Positions 11,393 to 20,255 of a stretch of 45,710 nt of DNA are shown here, piece by piece. The position numbers and the translations under genes are program-made. A model generated the notes under the pieces. The model made no database searches. It saw only the letters and a list, made by a program, of their open reading frames with translations, and had not been told where the DNA came from. Source of the stretch: Coprinopsis marcescibilis. Its lineage: Eukaryota; Basidiomycota; Agaricomycetes; Agaricales; Psathyrellaceae. The stretch lies in NCBI GenBank assembly GCA_004369085.1, contig ML210187.1, positions 154,297 to 200,006 on the forward strand, given 5' to 3'. Every line of letters starts with the position of its first letter. Within the stretch, counting starts at the first letter, position 1.

Positions 11393-12998
11393 ATGTCAAC
11401 TGGGATTAGCGACAAGGCCACGGGCGTCGGCCTTCCGTTCGCAGATTACGACTACGACCCCTTGTATTCTTCAAATAATGAGCGTTACAACCGAGACCTT
11501 GAAGGCGTGGAGGAGAATTCGAACAATCGGTGGAGGCGTAGGCTGCTTGGGTGTTTTGCGTTGTTAAGCCTATGGGCCTTGGCCAGGGAGCTCGTCAAGG
11601 GTCATAAGATAAACTGCAACAAGACCTATCCTTCGTGGATTCGCGGTGTGAGTTTCTCTCTAATACTCCTATCCATTTGGCTGGACTGACGCGTGCGATG
11701 ACGACAGAACCCGCGCTCTTACCCGATCCCCCCTGATGTCATACTTGGAAAGTGCATCGATTGGGAGAGCAATGAAGGGACGGTCTCTCAGACTTCGCAT
11801 TCGGTTTCTGGGACGTTCAATGATCTTGCTCTGGATCCAGGCCTTTTCTTCATTTCGGGAGGGTCCTCATCCTATGGCACCTTTGTCGTCTCGCAGACAA
11901 GTGACGAGTCGGAGCTGGGGGATAAAGCGGTGGCCACGGTTGGTGTCGTCGTCAATTACCTCGAACAAGGGTTCCTCGATATCGTCAAGGTCTGCAAGGT
12001 CGCGCGTTTCGATGGCACGACAGGGGTTGGAATCTTTGTATGTGTCATCTATGATCGTCATCATCTGATTCTTACTTTGGTTGCCCCGGAATTTAAATAG
12101 ACTCCTCGATGGCGCGACAGACACCCCAGGAATCCCAGAAGCCCGCCGTTCCACATTCACGTTAAACTCCCGAAAGCATTCGTACCCTCGTTTGAGACGG
12201 ATTTGCCACTATTCTCGCAGAATGTGACTGGGCTTAGGGAGGGCACTATCTTCAGGAACCTAAGCTTGAAATCTGTTAATGAGCCAATTCGCGTGGAGGT
12301 ACGTCAGCCTGGTTTCCCCTGTGTCAAACATGGCGCTGATAGAGTTGTTATCTACAGTTCGCCAGAGGGGAGAACATAAGTGTCCATACCGTCAACTCGC
12401 CGATTGAAGGAACCTTCAGAACCAACTCTTCGATATCGTTGAAGACTGACAACGCTCCCATCCTCGTAGACCTCGAATTGCATCACGGGAACACGACTGA
12501 ACGGACAAAGGCAGACTTAGTTACAACGAACGAGTAAGCGCGTTATGCCGTATCTCTGTTTGTTCGAAAGCTGATGAATGGGATCGCGTTAGCAGGATCA
12601 TTGCAACTACAAATCTGACTACCTCAGATCGCAACGATGGTGGAAAATTCAGTGTCAGCGCTTCCACAGTCCGGGGAAGAATCTCCCTCGATTTTCCTGA
12701 AGCTCCCGTCGACCATGCGCTCGATCTAGATGCTGTTACTGTCCTTGACAAGATTGACGTTCGCCTTCACCCAGCTTATCAAGGGTCGTTCCAGCTCAAG
12801 ACGGTTCTGGACAGGGTGAAACTTCAGGTAAATGACTCTGTGGAGGATCCTGCTGGCAAGAATCGGAAGCGTGTTGTCCAAACTACTAGTGTCACATCTA
12901 ATGTGTTGGATGGTGCAACTTGGTGGGAGGAGGAATATAGGAAACTGGGGTCAGTTTTGTTGAAGACGACATTGGGTTCTGTTGTACTTTCATTGTAG
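11393..12998 (+). CDS. putative type II membrane protein with beta-rich exterior
   Basis: I do not recognise a characterised family; it resembles the DUF7330-type proteins common in agaricomycetes (inference). Five exons give 454 residues: 11393-11647, 11708-12037, 12101-12298, 12358-12533 and 12593-12998. An N-terminal soluble stretch of about 45 residues is followed by NRWRRR and one hydrophobic segment (LLGCFALLSLWALA), then a long exterior part. The exterior repeats short strand-like patterns such as ISVHTVNSPIEGTF, as in LEA-like or adhesin-like beta folds, and has several N-glycosylation sequons. The start at 11393 has a CACC context; 11345 would add 16 residues. The last acceptor is a tandem TAGCAG (12591-12595): both AGs keep the frame, giving Asp-Arg or Glu at the junction. 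Confidence 0.72.
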
Positions 12999-13382
12999 TT
13001 AGTATTCTGTCCAACCTATGTGAATTTCTCTGTCCTGTTCGTTATTTCGCCAAATCAAATGTTTCGACACTTTAACCTGGTAACCTCGGCGACCAGCTTC
13101 GACTCACTCTTTCTGTTCAGAAAACAGGAGCGTCACCAACTTCCAAGGCTTGCGACAGCGGACTGCGGCGCGGGTACAGCCGACCCATCAAAGCACAGCA
13201 AACATTGCCAAAAAGACAAAAGCCACCGGGTTCTGCAGTGCATAGACATGCCGCAGTTCGTCATCTGCCGTGTAGTGGTACTGCGACTTGACTGCGTTCC
13301 TCTACATCATCGACATCGTGCGTATACAAGAAGGCTTGGATTATCATTTGACTCACTCTCGATCGCGCGCGGCTAGGCACCC
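12999..13382. other. intergenic, no gene recognised
   Basis: This short spacer lies between two same-strand genes. It holds the 3' flank of the membrane protein gene and the upstream region of the next gene. One 118-codon frame has no recognisable features. Confidence 0.5.
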
Positions 13383-14764
13383 ATGATCATTGACCAATCC
13401 CAGCTGGATCAAAAACTACCACTGGATGCTCCCCCATCCTACGATACCCTAGTCTCGTTTGACCCCAGCGCCTACAGAGATGAAAAGTCTACGTATAGAC
13501 CTCTGTCTTCAACATCTAGCGACCCCAGCCTCTCACCCACCTCTTCCCGGACACCCACCAGTCCCGCTTCATCCACCTACCACGGGTATGGCTCAGGGGC
13601 TCTAAGCCCCAAAGGCAAGGCCAAAGCCGTCAACTGGTTCAACTTCACCGCCACCCGCACCTCGCGCGAGGTCAGAAACACCGTGCTCGGGCTCGTACGC
13701 GACCTCGTGCGGGAGCACCACGCCGATTCCGCTGCCCCCGCCGGGATCCTCAGCAGCTGCGCAGGGGCCTGCGCGGCGTACGACCTCGCAATCAGCGACA
13801 TCCTGCAGGAAAAGTCAATCGAGAACCACACACCGCTGTATTGGGCCATCGTGAAGCGCAAGCCGGACGAGCTGCAGGACGAGGGGACGCAAATACCGGA
13901 CCTCATCATCGCGCTGCTGTCCTATTCCACCCCGCTCAAGCCGGCGAGTGTTGCGGACATCAGGCTGGCGTGTCTGGTCACGTCAGACCAGAGGCTGTTT
14001 CAGCGATTGAGGATGAGCAGCGAGTTCTCGACTGTGAGTGCGGCGGATGAGATGCTTTTGGGGGTTACGCAGAGCCAGGATGAGGTGGAGGTGACGGAGG
14101 TCGCTGCGGACGATGATGGTTCGTTTGCTGTCGATATGGTCATTCCGCACTTTCAGAAGCGGATGATGGTGACTGGGGAGATTATGTTGGAGTTTATTGC
14201 GAGGAGTGAGTATTCTAAATTTAATTCTCGTTTCTTTGCTCGAATGCTCTGATATTTACTGTGAATGATCATGTTATATCCAGGTCGGATGTGGAGAATC
14301 ATGTTCAAGGTGGCTACCCACTACCAGCACACGAGTGTAAGCGGCGGGTCGTGGTGCCTTATAGTCGGTCTACAGCCAAATAGCCCACCAACCTGGCTGG
14401 ACGGTCAGCTGGTGATCGAGGAACCAGCCCGTCTAGACGATAGCAATCCCAAGCCGCCCATTCAAATTCGACTGAAGACTGGCCACCAACAGATGGACCC
14501 ACCGAGGCTAGGGGTCTGTTCATCAACGGACGTGGTCGCGTCGTTGCAGCAGGATAGCATAGCTTCCACGTTGCAATACAAGTGAGTGACCTCCGAAGCG
14601 GGGTTGATAACCATCCGCTGCTATCACATATGTCCATTTGTTGACTGTTATCACCCCACTCCTCTGATAGCGGAACTTCGTATATTGCTGCTGACGAAAA
14701 GCTGCGGGCGCGGTTCGAAGCGAGGCTGCGCAAGCCTGAAGATCCCGATTGTGTCATTTGTTGA
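13383..14764 (+). CDS. PPSY-motif protein with C-terminal CaaX box
   Basis: The function is not known to me; proteins like this are common in agaricomycetes. Four exons give 332 residues: 13383-14205, 14284-14336, 14553-14581 and 14671-14764. The N-terminus MIIDQSQLD leads into DAPPSYDTL; PPSY at residues 17-20 is a PPxY motif of the kind bound by WW domains of Rsp5-type ubiquitin ligases. A Ser/Pro/Thr-rich linker follows. A helical globular part starts near residue 80 (KAVNWFNFTATRTSREVRN) and includes a TPLYWAIVKRKPDE segment like one ankyrin helix pair. The C-terminus KPEDPDCVIC ends in a CaaX-type box, so lipid anchoring is likely (inference). Intron 2 is 216 nt, long for this window. 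The MIID start and the PSYD motif recur in the minus-strand genes nearby. Confidence 0.8.
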
Positions 14765-15124
14765 GCCGAGGTTGGACACGTGCGAGTACTTTATATCTAC
14801 ACCTTGTAACTTATTTCTGCCTTTTTGTTTTTTTTCGAGCACCGGAACTCAAACCATTTGCGCCCTGGGCGTTGTATCACAACCTAGTACCCCATTTTCT
14901 CTACTCGGCTCTTAGATACTGATAGTGTCAAATTGATTAAGTGTTAATACTTTCACTGAAATCATAGGATCTTTAAACCGAGGAGAAAGCCATATTCCAA
15001 GATCAAGTCCGTGACAATGCAACTATATACAAACTGTTCTTTTAGTCGTCCATCTTGAAGAGGATACAGAATAAGTATAATACAAATATAGGGCCTAGGC
15101 TAGCGCCCAATTCCAATCTACAGC
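14765..15124. other. convergent 3' flanks, no gene
   Basis: AT-rich spacer between two genes that converge on it. It holds their 3' untranslated regions. No repeat or RNA was seen. Confidence 0.5.
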
Positions 15125-15844
15125 TTACATACTAATCTTCTCCATGGTGACTGTATGCATCTTCCTCATCGCCGCCCCAATCTCCTCCACCACAATTCCC
15201 GACACCCTCAACGCCGCACCCGTAACCTCCACCATCGCACCACTCAGATAGATCGGACCGGTGACCATCAGCGCAAAGCCAGCTGCGATTTTTTTGCCCG
15301 GCGAGGCGTCCCTGTTCCAACCTCTGCAGCCCCTCCTGGACCTTCTCGCCTGGTCTTTACTATAGCCCGCGCGGAGCTTGTGGGCTTTGCGGAGGAGAGA
15401 TGCCCTGGTACGTGCGTTCGGATGCTGCTCTGCTGCTGATTCGAGCGCTTGGGCTGCGTGCTCGATCGAGTCTTCGAGATCCTTGTTGCCAGTTTCGACG
15501 TCGGCATACGTCTGGGTAGGAGCTCGGATGGGTGCCACGGGGACTGGAGGGACCTCTGGTACTTGTGGTACTTGTGGCACTCTGGGGATCTGGCCGTGGT
15601 TGAAGGTGGGGCCATGGGCCGTGTATGCGGGGACGATGTCGTCCGCGTGTGGTCTGTTGACCACTCCAGCCTGGCTTAGCCCTTCCGAGCTGTGTTCGCG
15701 CTTCTGGCTTCCGGGTACGTCCGTCCAGGCTGGGTCGGCGAAGGATGGCGGTGGAGAGAGGAAGGGGTCCGTCTCTCCGATGGTGTTCATAGAGGGGTTC
15801 CCGAGCGAGTCTCGTTTGCCGGAGTTCGAGAAGAGGTTTAGCAT
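15125..15844 (-). CDS. Pro-rich small protein with Ala-helical and hydrophobic C-terminus
   Basis: A 239-residue single-exon frame with no characterised family that I recognise. The N-terminus is MLNLFSNSGKRDSLGNPS, then SPPPSFADPAW (a PPSF variant of a PPxY motif). A short repeat follows: VPQVPQVPEVPPVPV. A helix-forming stretch (AAQALESAAEQHPNARTRA, about residues 134-152) matches the corresponding stretch of the 18837-19463 protein (AAQALELAAAEHPDPHTKR). The C-terminus is a Gly/Ala-rich hydrophobic part (GPIYLSGAMVEVTGAALRVSG) that could associate with a membrane. The two proteins are therefore distant paralogues. The first roughly 20 codons and upstream region were duplicated to 18192-18246. 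Confidence 0.65.
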   Translation of the reverse strand: MLNLFSNSGKRDSLGNPSMNTIGETDPFLSPPPSFADPAWTDVPGSQKREHSSEGLSQAGVVNRPHADDIVPAYTAHGPTFNHGQIPRVPQVPQVPEVPPVPVAPIRAPTQTYADVETGNKDLEDSIEHAAQALESAAEQHPNARTRASLLRKAHKLRAGYSKDQARRSRRGCRGWNRDASPGKKIAAGFALMVTGPIYLSGAMVEVTGAALRVSGIVVEEIGAAMRKMHTVTMEKISM

Positions 15845-16447
15845 TTTGGGCTCGGGTTGGGTGATTGAGATGTGGATCCTAAAACTAAGTGTGCGTAGAG
15901 ACTCCGGCTCGCTTTATGCTGGTGTCAATATCGTCATGTTATTTGTACTTTGCAGATCCTGTCCAGACGGTCACGTTTGGCCGCTGCGATTGCGGCGCAG
16001 CCATCAAAGGTCATGTACTGGCTGCGGTTCCTGATCATGAACTAAAATTAAACAGTAGCTGTGAATTGTATTGAAGCCGCAGTCTGTCAAGGCCCGAGGT
16101 GTTGCTTTTTCGGCACGGTAAGAAAATATGCGTCGACAGATGGAATCTCACTTGGGGTAATGACACTGCCTCTGGAAGGACACTGTGTACTCGCTTTAGA
16201 ACGTTACTGAGAATGGTTGGTCGATATTATCAATTACATGGAAGACGTTTGTTGTACAGAAGGTAAGTATCAATATCATATACAGGGTATCTAGCATAGT
16301 ACTAGTACCTATCGATGCGTTGAGACTAGATAGTTGATTCAGAGGCATCACGGACGGGCAAGTGTACGAAAGTCATAAAAAACATCGAAAGTGCAACAAA
16401 ACTCACGCTCCTACGAGCAGCCTAACAAACAATTCATCTCCCATTCT
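15845..16447. other. spacer inside duplication unit A
   Basis: Non-coding spacer holding the upstream region of the 15125-15844 gene and the 3' flank of the 16448-17047 gene. It is conserved in unit B at 18247-18836. Confidence 0.6.
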
Positions 16448-17047
16448 TCATCTTCTACACAGCCCAATCATGCGCCTTTGTGATCCCACACTGGGCGTCA
16501 GGCCCAATGGCTGCCTCCCGCGCGCACCCACAGCTTCCATCAAGGACGCACTTAAATACAAAGGTCCGGTGACCAGTGGTACCAAACCCGCACCAGGGAC
16601 GTTTCTAGCTGCCTTTGTGCACGAGTTCTTCCATAATTTCGTGTGCTGGCTTTCCCTTTTCCTTATCCGCTTGGCCTCGCGCATTAATGATCTTTTGGTA
16701 TGTGGGTCTGGGTGTTCGGCGGCGGCGAGCTCTAGAGCTTGCGCTGCACGCTCGATGGCAGCCTTGTCGTCTGTGGGGTTGCTAGATGTATGGGAAAGTT
16801 GGACATACGCAGTCCTGCCGTTGTCGTGATGGTCTACGTGGCTTCCGGGTTGGTCCAAGAGGTGGGGGCTGGAGCTGAAAGTTGAGCTGGAACTGGAGCT
16901 AGGGCCGGCACTGGGGCCTGAAGAGAAGAGTTGGTCGTAGGAGGGTAACTCGGAATCTCGCCTTGGCGGTGAAGGTGGGCCGGGTAGAGTAGCGAAATTT
17001 CTGGGTTTGGGCTCGGAGTTCTTGTCGAATGGGGCGTCGATTATCAT
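16448..17047 (-). pseudogene. LPSY-motif protein, duplicated copy A with frameshifted end
   Basis: This copy of the 18837-19463 gene matches it for the first roughly 170 residues: MIIDAPFD start, PGPPSPPRRDSELPSYDQLF, and AAQALELAAAEHPDPHTKR. Near 16513-16530 it lacks 16 bases that copy B has between GCTGCCTCC and CGCACCCACAG. The frame therefore changes just after SLMEAVGA. The end becomes an unrelated Arg-rich tail instead of the hydrophobic and WAVEKLKNGR end. It may still be translated as a 199-residue protein lacking the last hydrophobic part, or it may be a pseudogene. The deletion is seen directly; which of the two is an inference. Confidence 0.7.
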
Positions 17048-17372
17048 TTTCGTACAAGTAGATGAAGCTATTTCACTTCAGTATCTCGCCTAGCAGTGAG
17101 ACAGATGAGATACTTACAGACCAGGGCAAGAGAGCTCTGAGCCAAAGAAGCGGTTGGTGGGGGTGCCGCAGACGTGTGTTGGGCCTTATTATACCTGAGA
17201 GCACGTTACCGGCAAAAGGTGTGAAGAGCAACTGCGGAATACCGTGATATGAAGGGCCTATTCACGGCGAGGCTACTTCTACTAGGTCATTGTTTATGCA
17301 AATGCACAGTCTTGATGATAACGATCTCTACAGCATTCCGAGTTCTCGGAATCGTCCATTAACCACGTGCAG

Positions 17373-18191
17373 CGTGCGAGTGCCTTGTCTGATATCATAT
17401 ATGAGACATCATTAATCATCCATTCCCGCTACTACCAAGCTACTACCTAAAGGTAGTGGTGCACCATGTTAGGTAGTCTACGCGCCCATCGTGTAGGAGA
17501 TGTAGGGCGGGCTAAGCGGATTAGACGGGTCGAGATCGGCTCGAGATACAGACAGCCGGGTAGATTATGATGTAGATAGAGTGGCTGTGTGACGACAAGC
17601 GCCGGATAACAGACACAACTTCCTCCTCGACTACGCTGCGCCTGGACTCTGGAGTGTTCCCGAGGACTATTCCAGAGGGTCTTACAGCTTACAGGTCCAC
17701 TCGAAAGTCCACACTTTGATTTTTTGGCTGTATCCCTGCTTAACGGAAAGTGGTTTGACAAAGCTCAAATCAGACTGGAAAAGATTTGAATCAGACCGGA
17801 TTATTTCAGTCCCGTCTTCAAAGAGGGGTTTATCGACAAGATTTCAGTCCCGTTCTCACAGCAAATTCCAACTCAGATATGGCCTCTTGGACTCACTGTG
17901 GTTTGAGTGTGGGTCAGTTTGTGGGATCGTCTAGGCGCTGCTGGACACTGGATGTTGGTTTGCCGTGCATGTTTGGCTTGACTCACTCACTCCGGGACAG
18001 CGGCAGAATACAGAGTATGAAGGAATTGGACCGGAAGATGCACTGTCTACGGGTTTGACTTGGCGAAGGGGCCCACTTTCGTTCCACAACGACCTTTGAA
18101 AATCTGAATGGCTGTTTGGCTTGATCCCCCTTTGGACATTGGTTTGACTTGCCGAAAGCTCTGGCTGTGGCTACAGGCTTGACTTGGTTCG
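17373..18191. other. spacer between the two duplication units
   Basis: No gene is recognised. The right part (about 17750-18190) carries several degenerate direct repeats related to GGTTTGACTTGNCGAA (for example near 18050, 18142 and 18178). A small palindrome, ACTACCTAAAGGTAGT, lies at 17442-17457. The repeats continue up to the start of unit B. Confidence 0.5.
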
Positions 18192-18246
18192 TAGATGGGT
18201 TACCGACCGAGTCTCGTTTGCTGGAGTTCGAGAAGAGGTCTAGCAT
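18192..18246 (-). pseudogene. 5' stub of the 15125-15844 gene
   Basis: From the ATG at 18246 the codons MLDLFSNSSKRDSVGNPST match MLNLFSNSGKRDSLGNPSM of the 15844 gene. After that the frame enters unrelated spacer and stays open to 17983. The duplication breakpoint cut the gene after about 18 codons, so this is a promoter with a gene stub. Confidence 0.8.
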
Positions 18247-18836
18247 TTTGGGCTCGGGTTGGGTGATTGGGATGTGGATCCTAAGACTATGTGTGCGTAG
18301 AGACCCCGGCTCGCTTTATGCTGGTGTAAATATCGTCATGTTATTTGTACTTTGCAGATCCTATCCAGACAGTCTCGCTTGGCAGCTGCGATTGCGGCGC
18401 AGCCATCAATGGTCATGCCATGGCTGCGGTTCCTGATTGTGGACTAAAATTAAACAGCAGCTGTTGAATTGTATTGAAGCCGCAGTCTGTCAAGGCCCGA
18501 GGTGTTGCTTTTTCGGCACGGTAAGAAAATATGCGTCGATAGATGGAATCTCACTTGGGGTAATGACACTGCCTCTCTGGACGGACACTGTGTACTCGCG
18601 TTAGAACGTTATTGAGAATGGGTGGTCGATATTATCAATTACACGGAAGGCATTTGTAGTACAGAAGGTAGGTATCAATATCATATACAGGGTATCTAGC
18701 ATAGTACTAGTAGTTTTCGATTCGTTGAGATTAGATAGTTGATTCAGAGGCAAAACAGACGGGCAAGTGTATGAAGATCATAGAAAACATCGAAAGCGAC
18801 AAAACTCACGCTCCTACGAGCAACCTGACAGACGAT
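18247..18836. other. spacer inside duplication unit B
   Basis: The sequence is equivalent to 15845-16447 with substitutions and small indels. It contains no gene. Confidence 0.6.
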
Positions 18837-19463
18837 TCATCTCCCATTCTTCAGCTTCTCCACAGCCCAATCATGCGCTTTTTTGATCCCACACTGGGCG
18901 TCAGGCCCAATGGCTGCCTCCGTGACTCTCACCACCACGCCCGCACCCACAGCTTCCATCAAGGACGCACTGAAATACAAAGGTCCGGTGACCAGTAGTA
19001 CCAAGCCCGCACCAGTGACGTTTCCAGCTGCCTTTGTCCACGAGTTCTTCCATAATTTCGTGTGCCGGCTCTCCCTCTTCCTTATCCGCTTGGCCTCGCG
19101 CATTAACGATCTTTTGGTATGTGGGTCGGGGTGTTCGGCGGCGGCGAGCTCTAGAGCTTGCGCTGCGCGCTCGATGGCAGCATCCCCGTCTGTGGGGTTG
19201 CTATATGTATGGGAAAGTTGGACATACGCAGTCCTGCCGTTGTCGTGATGGTATACGTGGCTTCCGGGTTGGTCCAAGAGGTTAGGGCTGGAGCTGAAAG
19301 TTGAGCTGGAACTGGCGCTAGGGCTGGCACTGGGGCCTGAATAGAAGAGTTGGTCATAGGACGGTAGCTCGGAATCTCGCCTTGGTGGTGAAGGTGGGCC
19401 GGGTAGAGTAGCGACGTTTCTGGGTTTGGACTCGGAGTTGTCGAATGGGGCGTCGATTATCAT
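18837..19463 (-). CDS. LPSY-motif small protein with hydrophobic C-terminus, copy B (intact)
   Basis: A 208-residue single-exon protein of unknown function. It starts MIIDAPFDN like the MIID start of the 13383 gene. Pro-rich PGPPSPP is followed by LPSY at residues 33-36 (LPxY, a variant of the PPxY ligand for Rsp5-type WW domains), then a Ser-rich linker. A charged helical stretch comes next (AAQALELAAAEHPDPHTKR, then REAKRIRKRE). A hydrophobic Gly/Ala segment follows (GPLYFSASLMEAVGAGVVV), and the end is WAVEKLKNGR. It shares the helical and hydrophobic parts with the 15125-15844 protein. A GTAAGT donor-like site upstream (about 19536) suggests an intron in the 5' leader. Confidence 0.72.
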   Translation of the reverse strand: MIIDAPFDNSESKPRNVATLPGPPSPPRRDSELPSYDQLFYSGPSASPSASSSSTFSSSPNLLDQPGSHVYHHDNGRTAYVQLSHTYSNPTDGDAAIERAAQALELAAAEHPDPHTKRSLMREAKRIRKRESRHTKLWKNSWTKAAGNVTGAGLVLLVTGPLYFSASLMEAVGAGVVVRVTEAAIGPDAQCGIKKAHDWAVEKLKNGR

Positions 19464-19786
19464 TTTGGTTCAAACAGATGAGTCTATATTCCGCTTTAAC
19501 CAACAAATGAGACAGGGATATGGCAAAAGTTACTTACAGACCAGGGCTAGGGAGCTCTGAGCCAAAGAAGCGGTTGTTCAACGGGGGTGCCGCAAACGTG
19601 CGTCCTTATTATACCTGAAGGGTTCGGTGTGAAGAGCAGCTGCGGAATACCGCGATATGAACGGCCTATTCACGGCGAGGCCTACTTGTAAGGTCATTGT
19701 TTATGCAATGCACAGTCTTAATGATAAAGATCTCTACAGCTTTCCGAGTTCTCGGAAACTTCGAATGACCACGTGAAGCGAGCAAA

Positions 19787-19865
19787 GGTCGGCGACGCAC
19801 TGGTGTTCTTGCCATAAGCCACTTATATCTCCAGTTGCGGGTTCGAGCCTTACAGACGCCCTCCA
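19787..19865 (+). other. possible degenerate tRNA-like (Pol III) promoter head
   Basis: GGTTCGAGCC at 19840-19849 fits the B-box consensus GWTCRANNC. About 45 bases upstream, ACGCACTGG (19795-19803) is a weak match to an A box. GGCG and TGCC around it could pair as a D stem. The anticodon arm does not fold properly, and a T4 run at 19876-19879 would stop Pol III soon after. It may be the remnant of a tRNA-derived SINE head, or chance. Confidence 0.25.
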
Positions 19866-20016
19866 CACAGAGACGATGCTTTTCCCCTTATCTTCGGAGA
19901 CGGGGGACTGGATCGTGCTCCGGAGGCGAGCCACAGACAGGACTGGGCGCGGCAAAGCCCCGCTGATGGGAGCGATCCTATCAGTTGGCCGTCGGCCGGC
20001 ATCTCGGACCACGTTC

Positions 20017-20045
20017 GATGTCTTTTGGGACTCCCAAAAGACATC
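20017..20045. repeat. perfect 14-bp inverted repeat with one-base loop
   Basis: GATGTCTTTTGGGA is followed by C and then its exact reverse complement. In DNA it could form a cruciform. In RNA it is a very stable hairpin within the structured segment. Confidence 0.95.
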
Positions 20046-20171
20046 TGGAAAAATTGGGAGTGAGCCCCAGACCCCCCACATTTCACAACCCGGCTCACGG
20101 GGTCAAGCCCCTGCATCACGCACAGCCACGCATCACGGGGTGGAATCCCCCAAGCTGGGCAGCGCCTACAG

Positions 20172-20242
20172 TTCATGTAGCCGGTTGGGGTAGCGGTTAA
20201 GCCCCCTGATGAGTCCCTTCGCAAGGGCGAAACCGACTATGG
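20172..20242 (+). ncRNA. putative hammerhead ribozyme (open stem III, type III topology)
   Basis: All invariant core bases are present. U16.1 is at 20185 and H17 (a U) at 20186. Stem I is GGGG 20187-20190 with CCCC 20202-20205, plus a U-G pair. Then come C3-U-G-A-U-G-A9 at 20206-20212. Stem II spans 20213-20228 (G10.1-C11.1 closing pair, then CCCUU/AAGGG with a bulged U, or a U-G/CC-GG version). G12-A-A-A15.1 are at 20229-20232. Stem III pairs 20178-20185 with 20232-20239 (seven of eight pairs, one C/A mismatch) and extends by two wobble pairs. Stems I and II are closed by loops, stem III is open. Predicted self-cleavage is between 20186 and 20187. Activity has not been tested. Confidence 0.8.
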
Positions 20243-20255
20243 TACTAGGAGTCAA

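Larger units (their letters stand above)
15790..17372. repeat. segmental duplication, unit A
   Basis: This 1.6 kb unit is colinear with 18192-19780. It includes the first codons and upstream region of the 15125-15844 gene, the spacer (for example CGCAGTCTGTCAAGGCCCGA at 16078 and 18481), the whole 16448-17047 gene and about 320 bp beyond it. Similarity fades after CCACGTG at about 17366 and 19771. The units differ by scattered substitutions and small indels, so the event is not very recent. Confidence 0.9.
18192..19780. repeat. segmental duplication, unit B
   Basis: Partner of unit A (15790-17372), in direct orientation 2.4 kb away. It carries the intact LPSY gene (18837-19463). The gene that precedes it in unit A is reduced to its first roughly 18 codons (18192-18246). 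The right end lies at about 19780 and is followed at once by the structured RNA segment. Confidence 0.9.
19890..20255 (+). ncRNA. GC-rich highly structured RNA segment ending in a hammerhead
   Basis: Consecutive hairpins can be read on the plus strand: 19963-19984 (nine pairs closing a GCGA tetraloop), GGCC-GUC-GGCC near 19988-19998, a perfect 14-pair stem with one-base loop at 20017-20045, 20060-20066 with 20092-20098 (GUGAGCC/GGCUCAC), GGGG-UCAAG-CCCC at 20099-20111, GGGG-UGGAAU-CCCC at 20137-20150, then the hammerhead at 20172-20242. Open frames cross it on both strands, but they look like by-products of its GC content. The layout recalls retrozyme-like or SINE-like RNAs that carry ribozymes; that assignment is inference. 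No poly(A) tail or target-site duplication was identified. Confidence 0.55.

Noticed and set aside
19734..20224. Overlapping long frames across the structured RNA segment
   Set aside because: They occur in several frames on both strands because the sequence is GC-rich with few stops. The RNA structure explains the region better.
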